Assembly: GCA_016874895.1 (NCBI GenBank)
Contig: VGSX01000112.1
Location: 1-10,247, forward strand
Reading direction: 5' to 3'
Origin: Deltaproteobacteria bacterium
GTDB taxonomy: Bacteria > Desulfobacterota > Desulfobaccia > Desulfobaccales > Desulfobaccaceae
DNA: 10,247 nt
Shown: one piece after another, positions 1 through 5,604 of the stretch
Position numbering within the stretch: the first letter of the stretch is position 1
Layout: every line of letters starts with the position of its first letter
Notes under the pieces: model-generated
What the model saw: the letters and a program-made list of their open reading frames with translations, nothing else
Told to the model about the DNA's origin: nothing
The model's database searches: none
Program-made: the position numbers and the translations under genes

Positions 1-1966
1 GCCAGGGTGTGTTGCCCAAATCCAATTCAGCCAGAGCTTGATACTTGCCTTCCCGAGTCCCCCACAGGTCGGCATAGTGCACCCTGGCAGGACTGGGAAA
101 GCCAGGGCTTTTCACAAAGAGCCCGATAGCTACTCCCTGTTGAATATCAAAGACATTTTCATCTTTGGAGCCATCCGGGCAGACCTCTTTCTTTTTGGCG
201 TTGCCATGCAGATTCAGCAGATAGATCTCATTGAAGGTCTCCATCAACTGCTGCCGCATCCCCCGGAAGGTCGGGTTGTCCAAATAGCCGTGATTGGTGA
301 TCATGGCCAGGATGCCCCGGCCAGTTTGGGCCAGGCGCCACTGCCCCCACCTCAGAAACTTGACGTAATCATCTTGCAGCCATTTGGGGTTCTTCTCCCC
401 CAGGGGCTTAGCGTCAACCTGTTTATAATCTTCAATCAGACGCCCGATGAAGGTCCGGACAGTCTTTAACTTCCCGGTCCCCCCTGCTTCCCGTCTTAAG
501 CTGGCATTGGCGGAATGGCCGGCATAGGGCGGATTTCCCAGGATCACCTCAATGGGATCGTCCCTCTTAATCCTGGCCGCGGCGTTGCTTTCCTCAGAGA
601 TGAACCCGGCCAGAGGCAGGACCTCTGCTTTCTTAAAGCCCTCATCCAAGGTATTGGTGAGATAGACCCCCAAGCGTTGGCCAGGGGGAAAATCAAAACC
701 CTTTTCCTGCAGGAGCAGCCCCAGCTTGAGGTGCGCCACGGCGTAGGGGGCCATGAGCAGCTCAAAGCCGAATATCCGGGGCAGGAGGCTTTGGGAGACA
801 TACGAGGGCCAGCCCCCGGCTTGCCCGTGGGCGCAGAGCGTATCGTAAATTAAGGAAATGACACTGTGCAGAAAAGTCCCCGTGCCGCAGGCCGGGTCAA
901 GAATCAGGGTATTTTTATCGGCAATCCCCCACGGGCGGCCAAAGTGGCTCCTGAGGAGATAATCAATGGCCCTGACAATGTAGGAAACGACAGGTTCGGG
1001 GGTATAGTAAACCCCCCGGACCTTACGCTTGTGGGGGTCGTAGGCGGCCAGGAAGGTCTCATAGAAATGCACCACCGGGTCCTTCTCCAAGGACCCCCGG
1101 CCAAAATCGGCCATGACCGCTTCCAGATCGACAGAGTTAAGCAGGGCTATCATATCATCCACAACCCAAGACACGGTGGGGGGGACCTCCGGCCCGGCGA
1201 GATGATGGAAAAGTCTCTTGAGGAAAGGATTGGTTTCCGGCAATAAAACGGCGGCGGTATCCCGGCGCAAGTCCTGGCCCGCGCCAACGCTCACCCTGGC
1301 GGCGAATAAGCCATAGGTAAGGGTTTGGGCATACATATCGGCAAATTGTTCCGGCGAAAGGCTGGGAACCAGGGTCCTTTCAAAGGCAGCCAGCCAGCCC
1401 TTCAGGGTTCCCGTGTCCGGCTCAATTTCCAGGGTCTTGAGGGCGGCGTGGTGCATTAGCCCGGCTAACCTGGCCATCCTCAGGGCTAATTCTCTGGCCG
1501 CGGCAATGGCGGGCAGCTTTAAGGTCAGGAATTGCGCCAGCACCTCCCCCACCGCGGCAAGGTCTTCTTTCCTGACCTTAACCCGGCCATCAGGTTCCAC
1601 GTGGCCCAAGGATACCGCAGCCCGGCGTTCACCATTCACATACCAGCGGAACTCCAGGTAGTCAGTCAGCATGAGGTTGGGCAAGGCTTCCCGGTAACGT
1701 TGGAGCTGGGGGCCTTTCTCTTCAGCGGCAAGATTTACCCCCACATCCTTAGTTTCCAGGTAACCGAGCAGCACCGGCCCCTGGTACACCGCCATATCGG
1801 GCTTGCCGCAATCGGTAACGTCCCAGGGTTCATTGGTGGCCGTGAGGCGTTCCCCCAAAGATTCCAGGAGGGTCTTGAGAGTAGGTCGGTGGGTATGTTC
1901 CGAAGCGTTGCCCCTGGCCAGATCGGCTTGCAGGGATTTGAGATAATTTTTAAAAGCTATGGCCAT
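1..1966 (-). CDS. Type IIG/ISP-like restriction-modification enzyme (nuclease + N6-adenine methyltransferase), C-terminus cut by window
   Basis: The minus strand is open from an ATG at 1966-1964 to the left edge, giving 655 codons with no stop, so the C-terminus is missing. Residues 56-73 show a PD-(D/E)XK nuclease core: P56-D57, then E71-T72-K73. Q87 and Y91 follow as a QxxxY motif, as in nuclease domains of type I HsdR and LlaGI-type enzymes. A helical linker leads to the methyltransferase. That domain has YYTPEP (320-325), the AdoMet-binding DPACGTGTF (357-365, motif I) and the catalytic NPPY (478-481, motif IV), which marks an N6-adenine methylase. No helicase lies between nuclease and methylase, so it resembles a single-chain type IIG enzyme more than a true type ISP enzyme. 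The target-recognition domain should lie past the edge. The start is supported by TGAGGA six bases upstream; an in-frame GTG at 1978 is possible. It probably cuts unmethylated foreign DNA and methylates host sites. Fold and class are sure; the specificity is unknown. Confidence 0.88.
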   Translation of the reverse strand, partial: MAIAFKNYLKSLQADLARGNASEHTHRPTLKTLLESLGERLTATNEPWDVTDCGKPDMAVYQGPVLLGYLETKDVGVNLAAEEKGPQLQRYREALPNLMLTDYLEFRWYVNGERRAAVSLGHVEPDGRVKVRKEDLAAVGEVLAQFLTLKLPAIAAARELALRMARLAGLMHHAALKTLEIEPDTGTLKGWLAAFERTLVPSLSPEQFADMYAQTLTYGLFAARVSVGAGQDLRRDTAAVLLPETNPFLKRLFHHLAGPEVPPTVSWVVDDMIALLNSVDLEAVMADFGRGSLEKDPVVHFYETFLAAYDPHKRKVRGVYYTPEPVVSYIVRAIDYLLRSHFGRPWGIADKNTLILDPACGTGTFLHSVISLIYDTLCAHGQAGGWPSYVSQSLLPRIFGFELLMAPYAVAHLKLGLLLQEKGFDFPPGQRLGVYLTNTLDEGFKKAEVLPLAGFISEESNAAARIKRDDPIEVILGNPPYAGHSANASLRREAGGTGKLKTVRTFIGRLIEDYKQVDAKPLGEKNPKWLQDDYVKFLRWGQWRLAQTGRGILAMITNHGYLDNPTFRGMRQQLMETFNEIYLLNLHGNAKKKEVCPDGSKDENVFDIQQGVAIGLFVKSPGFPSPARVHYADLWGTREGKYQALAELDLGNTPW

Positions 1967-1985
1967 GAATATCCTCACAAGACCT

Positions 1986-1999
1986 GTTAACCCGGTAAT
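1986..1999. repeat. Left arm of a perfect 14-bp inverted repeat
   Basis: GTTAACCCGGTAAT is the exact reverse complement of 2142-2155. The arms are separated by 142 bases. This arm lies just upstream of the Shine-Dalgarno of the restriction-modification gene and just downstream of its candidate promoter. It may be an operator arm or the end of a small non-autonomous element; no target-site duplication is visible. Confidence 0.75.
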
Positions 2000-2019
2000 G
2001 CACCTGATCCTAACGATCT

Positions 2020-2028
2020 GTTATAGCA
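2020..2028 (-). promoter_or_regulatory. Candidate extended -10 promoter for the restriction-modification gene
   Basis: Read on the minus strand this is TGCTATAAC, an extended -10 element (TGn plus a five-of-six match to TATAAT). It lies about 55 bases upstream of the restriction-modification start codon. No good -35 hexamer lies 16-18 bases upstream, which extended -10 promoters can do without. Transcription would start near 2013, so the inverted-repeat arm at 1986-1999 would fall in the 5' leader. Confidence 0.4.
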
Positions 2029-2106
2029 TGAAATCGGGGGAAAAGGGAAAAATCGGACGTTAACAATACGGGATAATTTGAAAAGATTGTGTGGCAGTGC
2101 AACCGT

Positions 2107-2138
2107 GTGCAATGGTAGCTCAAAAATTTTTATTGCAC
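2107..2138. repeat. Small dyad inside the intergenic region
   Basis: GTGCAAT (2107-2113) pairs with ATTGCAC (2132-2138) around an 18-base loop that contains the ten-base palindrome AAAAATTTTT (2122-2131). A further GTGCAA lies at 2097-2102. The dyad sits inside the longer 14-bp inverted repeat. It could be a protein-binding site or a hairpin; there is no clear terminator T-run after a GC-rich stem. Confidence 0.4.
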
Positions 2139-2141
2139 CTA

Positions 2142-2155
2142 ATTACCGGGTTAAC
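2142..2155. repeat. Right arm of the 14-bp inverted repeat
   Basis: ATTACCGGGTTAAC is the exact reverse complement of 1986-1999. The base just outside and the base just inside the arms do not extend the match. It lies about 125 bases upstream of the -35 element of the rpsU promoter, so the repeat unit spans the centre of the divergent intergenic region. Confidence 0.75.
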
Positions 2156-2280
2156 CGAATATTTACGGCCAGACCGTGGCTGCCATTACCATCGGTGTCT
2201 TCGCCACCCCGAAATAAAATAAAGATCACCGGGTCGGCTCGGAGAGCCCCACTGCGGGAGGATATTTCCAGCAAAACGAC

Positions 2281-2308
2281 TTGACAGGCGGAAATTTTAG
2301 GATAAAAT
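2281..2308 (+). promoter_or_regulatory. Sigma70 promoter of the rpsU-yqeY-mutS2-dnaG-rpoD operon
   Basis: A perfect -35 element TTGACA (2281-2286) is followed after 16 bases by the -10 element TAAAAT (2303-2308). Transcription would begin near 2315, which leaves a leader of about 115 bases before rpsU. This is the strongest promoter-like sequence in the window and fits the high demand for bS21. Because rpoD is the last gene of the operon, the housekeeping sigma factor would be transcribed from a promoter it recognises itself. Confidence 0.8.
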
Positions 2309-2340
2309 CTTAATTCTTACTAACCAGACGGATAAGCGAT

Positions 2341-2363
2341 CGGCTCGAAAAAGTGAGCCTTTT
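2341..2363 (+). promoter_or_regulatory. Hairpin plus T-run in the rpsU leader (possible attenuator)
   Basis: GGCTC (2342-2346) can pair with GAGCC (2355-2359) around an eight-base A-rich loop, and TTTT follows directly at 2360-2363. The stem is only five base pairs, or six with a G-U pair, so termination would be weak. The position, about 30 bases into the transcript and 65 bases before rpsU, suits attenuation or leader structure. The eight-mer TCGGCTCG at 2340-2347 also occurs at 2234-2241, upstream of the promoter, where another GGCTC/GAGCC hairpin forms. Confidence 0.35.
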
Positions 2364-2410
2364 AAGCGAATATATGGATGCACTGAACCCCCCGTCAGGT
2401 TGATTTAACA

Positions 2411-2420
2411 AGGGAGGAGG
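2411..2420 (+). promoter_or_regulatory. rpsU: Double Shine-Dalgarno of rpsU
   Basis: AGGGAGGAGG contains two overlapping GGAGG cores, at 2413-2417 and 2416-2420. Two out-of-frame ATG codons follow, at 2426 and 2430. The bS21 start at 2430 is nine bases from the second core; the ATG at 2426 is eight bases from the first and five from the second. The site therefore does not decide the start by itself; family similarity does. Confidence 0.8.
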
Positions 2421-2429
2421 CGAAAATGG

Positions 2430-2630
2430 ATGCCAGGCGTAAGGGTCAAAGCCAATGAGCCCTTTGAGATCGCCTTAAAGAGATTTAAAAAGCAATGCGA
2501 AAAAGCTGGGATCTTATCCGAAATCAGAAAACGCGAACACTATGAAAAGCCCAGCATTAAGCGGAAGAAAAAAGCTCTGGCGGCAAAGAAACGGGCTCTA
2601 AAAAGAATACGCAAATTAGGGGCCAGATAA
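2430..2630 (+). CDS. rpsU: 30S ribosomal protein S21 (bS21)
   Basis: The 66-residue product is a complete bS21. It opens MPGVRVKANEPFEIALKRF and ends in a strongly basic, Lys/Arg-rich tail, as is usual for this family. bS21 sits on the platform of the small subunit near the 3' end of 16S rRNA and helps mRNA recruitment by base pairing to the Shine-Dalgarno. It is the first gene of the macromolecular-synthesis operon, as in Escherichia coli (rpsU-dnaG-rpoD). The ATG at 2430 is chosen because it gives the conserved N-terminus. An upstream ATG at 2426 opens a different frame that stops at 2458. The stop codon TAA shares its last base with the ATG of the next gene. Identification is secure. Confidence 0.97.
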   Translation: MPGVRVKANEPFEIALKRFKKQCEKAGILSEIRKREHYEKPSIKRKKKALAAKKRALKRIRKLGAR

Positions 2631-3082
2631 TGTCGCTTCTCGACGATATCGAACGCTGTTTTAAGACTGCCCTCAAAACTCAGGACCGTGTTCAGCTTTC
2701 TACGTTGCGCCTCCTGAAAACTGCCCTCAAAAATCGGGCGGTGCAGGAAAGACGCCCCCTGAGTGAAGCAGAAGTCGTAGCCGTTATTACCAGTCAAGTG
2801 AAACAGCGGCGAGACTCCGTGGTGGAGTTCAATCGTGCCGGAAGAAGCGATTTAGCCCAACAGGAAGAGGAGGAACTGCGGTTCCTCCTTTCTTTTTTGC
2901 CCCAGCAGCTTTCGGGCGCCGAACTAACGAGAGAATTAGAAAGTATTATCATGGCCTTGGGGGCGCAAGGGCCGGGCGACCTGGGCAAGGTGATGAAAGC
3001 AGCCATGGCCAAACTGGCCGGCCGGGCGGATGGCAAAGAGGTCAATGCCATAGCCAGGAAGTTGCTGGCAGGGGAAGATTAA
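2630..3082 (+). CDS. yqeY: GatB/YqeY domain-containing protein
   Basis: The 150-residue product is a full-length YqeY-family protein. The N-terminal helical part starts MSLLDDIERCFKTALKTQDR and carries the family's TLRLLKTALKN segment (about residues 24-34). The C-terminal part carries GKVMKAAMAKLAGRADGKEVNAI (split here as GKVMKAAMAKL, 119-129, then AGRADGKEVNAI), matching the tail domain shared with the GatB subunit of the tRNA-dependent amidotransferase. That tail in GatB contacts tRNA, but the role of stand-alone YqeY proteins is not established. The gene begins in a TAATG overlap with rpsU. AGGGG at 2618-2622 provides a ribosome binding site seven bases upstream, so coupled translation with bS21 is likely. 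The neighbourhood is a translation and replication operon, as is common for yqeY. Confidence 0.93.
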   Translation: MSLLDDIERCFKTALKTQDRVQLSTLRLLKTALKNRAVQERRPLSEAEVVAVITSQVKQRRDSVVEFNRAGRSDLAQQEEEELRFLLSFLPQQLSGAELTRELESIIMALGAQGPGDLGKVMKAAMAKLAGRADGKEVNAIARKLLAGED

Positions 3083-3110
3083 CCGACTTCCTCAGCAGTA
3101 TGAAATCACC

Positions 3111-5477
3111 ATGGCGCAGCAGACCTTGAAAGTTTTAGAATTTCCCCAGGTCATAAGAATTTTACAGCGTTTGGCCGCATCCCCCCTGGGCCGGCGACAC
3201 CTGGCGAACTTGCAGCCGAGTCACGCGTTCGAGACCGTGCAGGCCCTCCTGCAGGAGGTGAAGGAACTCACCGAACTGACAAGCGTTGATGGCCCCTGCC
3301 CGTTGGCGGGCTGCCCTGACCCGACGGCAGTCCTCAAGCGGGTGGCCGCGCCGGGAAGTTTACTGCTCCCGGAAGAGTTTATCCAGATATTGACCTTTCT
3401 GAGGGTGGTGAGCCGGGTGCGGCGCTATTTCCTGGGCGCTCCGGCGCAGTTGGCCCTGATTTCCCGTTTCGGCCAGCAACTCCGGGAAGTTGGTGAAATC
3501 AGGGAGGCCATTCAAACCGCCATCAGCCCCCATGGTCTGATCATGGACCAGGCCAGTGAGGAACTCCGTCGGCTGCGCCAGGAACTGCAAAACTCCCGGC
3601 ATCAGATCACCCGCCGCCTGCACCAGATGTTCAGACAGGCCGGATTTGGCGATTTTTTGCAGGATCAGGTCATTTCTCAGCGCAACGGCCGTTATGTTAT
3701 TCCCATAAAAGCCGATTTTAAAGGTAAGGTGGCGGGCATCATCCACGACCAGTCCCAGAGCAAGGCCACCCTGTTTATCGAACCCTTTGAAATAGTAAAT
3801 TTAAACAATAGTATCAATCTGCTGGTCGGCGAAGAAAAACGGGAAGAAGAACGTATCCTGCGGCAATTGACCGACCTGGTGCGGGCTCATCAGGACGCCT
3901 TCCAGGCGGATCTGCGGCTGCTCGGGGAAGTGGATGCCCTGCAGGCTAAGGTGCTGTACGCCCAGGATTTTCAGGCAAGGACGCCATTGTTGAATCATCA
4001 CGGGAGAGTCAAGCTTAAAGAAGCCCGCCACCCGCTCTTGCTGCAACGGGACCAGGAGGAGAAGGGGTTCCACGCCACCATTCCCGTGGATATCGAATTA
4101 ACGCCGCAGTCCCGCTTCCTGGTGCTATCCGGGGCCAATACGGGCGGCAAGACGGTCACCTTGAAAACCTTGGGACTGCTGTGCCTCATGGTCCAATGCG
4201 GCATCCCGCTGCCGGTGGCGGAAGGCAGTGAGGTATGCGTTTTTGAGGGCATCTTCGCCGACATCGGCGATACCCAGAATTTAGCCGATAATTTAAGCAC
4301 CTTTTCGGCGCATATAAAACGGACCGGGGAAATCTTGGCCAAGCTTAAGGGCAGGTGCCTGGTATTGCTGGATGAATTGGGCACTGCCACCGACCCTGCC
4401 GAGGGCGGCGCCCTGGCCCTGGCCCTCCTGCGGGCCTTTGGCCGGGCCGGGGCCTATGGCGTGGTCACCACGCATTACCATCTGCTCAAGGCTTTTGCCC
4501 ATACCGAGCCGGGCTTTGCCAATGTGGCGGTCCTATTCGACGAGCAGACCCAGAAACCCTTGTATCGGTTGGCCTATGGCGTCGCCGGTCCCAGCAATGC
4601 CTTGAGCATCGCCCGGGAATTGGGCTTACCCCCGGAAATCATCGCCGATGCCGAGAGTCACCTGGGCCAGGAAGGACTCCAGGCCCTGCAGCAGTTGGCC
4701 CGCTGCGAGGCCGCGGAACAGAGCCTGGCCCGGCGAGAGCAGGATCTGGCGCGCCTGGAAGAGAGATTGCGCCAGAAAGAAGCCGAGATAGCCGCCCTCC
4801 AGGATAAGCTGGCCCAGGAGCGCCGCCGTCTCCAGGAACAGGGGCAGAGGGAAGCAACACTGGCCATCAGCGCCGCGGAAAAAGAATTTAAGGACATCCT
4901 CCGGCGGCTGGAAAATCGTCAGGATTCCTGGGGCCGCCTGCGCCAGGAGCTATCGGCCCAGCAACGCCGGCTCCAACAACGGGTCAGCCCCGCTCCGGCT
5001 GCAACCCCGGTCGCGGAATGGGCACCGGAACCCGGTCAGAAGGTCTGGCTGCCTTCCCTGGGGCAGAAGGGAGTGGTGGTGTCCCGGCCCGACAAAGAAG
5101 GCCGCCAGGAAGTGCTGGTGGGAGCGGTGAAAATCCGCCTCCCGGCCAGCGACCTGCGGGCAACTTCCGGCAGTTTGGAGGAGGGACGTGTATTTCGAGG
5201 CGGCGTTGAGGTGACGGAACCCTCTTCCTGGCAGTCCCCCAGCCTCAATATCATCGGCCTGCGGGTGGATGAAGCCCTGCCCCTGGTGGACAAACTCTTG
5301 GATCAGGCAGTGCTGCATGGCTGCCGCCAGGTGGACATTATCCACGGCATCGGCACCGGCCGGCTGCAGCAGGCCATCCGGGAATTTCTGGGGCAGCACC
5401 GCATGGTAAAAGATTTCTATCCCGGCGAAACCAACCAGGGAGGCCGGGGCGTCACCGTAGTGGAGATCAAGGAATGA
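3111..5477 (+). CDS. mutS2: Endonuclease MutS2 / ribosome-rescue ATPase with C-terminal Smr domain
   Basis: The 788-residue product is a complete MutS2, at the usual length for the family. It lacks the mismatch-recognition domains of MutS and starts with the core/lever helices. The ATPase follows: Walker A GANTGGKT (341-348), signature region STFSAHI (386-392), Walker B LVLLDELG with D421-E422, and the H-loop TTHYH (453-457). Residues about 530-625 are a Gln/Arg/Glu-rich coiled coil, then a KOW-like segment (about 640-685) and the Smr domain (about 712-788) with HGIGTGRL (745-752). MutS2 proteins suppress recombination in some bacteria and split collided ribosomes in Bacillus subtilis; which applies here cannot be read from sequence. 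The usual LDLR of the Smr domain is LNII here. There is no good Shine-Dalgarno before the ATG; the gene starts 28 bases after yqeY, so reinitiation is plausible. Confidence 0.96.
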   Translation: MAQQTLKVLEFPQVIRILQRLAASPLGRRHLANLQPSHAFETVQALLQEVKELTELTSVDGPCPLAGCPDPTAVLKRVAAPGSLLLPEEFIQILTFLRVVSRVRRYFLGAPAQLALISRFGQQLREVGEIREAIQTAISPHGLIMDQASEELRRLRQELQNSRHQITRRLHQMFRQAGFGDFLQDQVISQRNGRYVIPIKADFKGKVAGIIHDQSQSKATLFIEPFEIVNLNNSINLLVGEEKREEERILRQLTDLVRAHQDAFQADLRLLGEVDALQAKVLYAQDFQARTPLLNHHGRVKLKEARHPLLLQRDQEEKGFHATIPVDIELTPQSRFLVLSGANTGGKTVTLKTLGLLCLMVQCGIPLPVAEGSEVCVFEGIFADIGDTQNLADNLSTFSAHIKRTGEILAKLKGRCLVLLDELGTATDPAEGGALALALLRAFGRAGAYGVVTTHYHLLKAFAHTEPGFANVAVLFDEQTQKPLYRLAYGVAGPSNALSIARELGLPPEIIADAESHLGQEGLQALQQLARCEAAEQSLARREQDLARLEERLRQKEAEIAALQDKLAQERRRLQEQGQREATLAISAAEKEFKDILRRLENRQDSWGRLRQELSAQQRRLQQRVSPAPAATPVAEWAPEPGQKVWLPSLGQKGVVVSRPDKEGRQEVLVGAVKIRLPASDLRATSGSLEEGRVFRGGVEVTEPSSWQSPSLNIIGLRVDEALPLVDKLLDQAVLHGCRQVDIIHGIGTGRLQQAIREFLGQHRMVKDFYPGETNQGGRGVTVVEIKE

Positions 5478-5487
5478 TCTGAGATTA

Positions 5488-5530
5488 TCACCGCCGAGGC
5501 GCCGAGGTAATACCCTGCGACTCTGCGTTT
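5488..5530. repeat. Possible decayed copy of a dispersed intergenic repeat
   Basis: In the mutS2-dnaG gap the eight-mer CGCCGAGG occurs twice in tandem (5492-5499 and 5500-5507), followed by CTGCGACTCTGCG (5516-5528) in roughly inverted form. This resembles degenerate copies of the CGCAGAGGCGCAGAG-type intergenic repeats found in many bacterial genomes, a family I recall rather than searched. The remaining gap to 5604 is AT-rich and shows no convincing promoter or terminator. Confidence 0.35.
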
Positions 5531-5604
5531 AATAAATTATTCCAATAAAGTTTATCGCTTACAAAAGTCTTTTTGCCAGAGACTGGGTGTAACCTAGAGT
5601 TTTT

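Noticed and set aside
38..1990. Several plus-strand open frames of 80-150 codons across the left part
   Set aside because: They lie antisense to the continuous 655-codon minus-strand methyltransferase frame, show no family features, and have none of its motifs. They are shadows of its GC-rich codons.
2078..2284. A 68-codon plus-strand open frame in the intergenic region
   Set aside because: It has no ribosome binding site, runs through the right arm of the inverted repeat, ends inside the -35 element of the rpsU promoter, and its product resembles no family I know.
3100..3129. A short frame from ATG 3100 overlapping the start of mutS2
   Set aside because: It has no ribosome binding site and no conserved features, and chance alone explains ten codons. 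The mutS2 ATG at 3111 gives the normal N-terminus.
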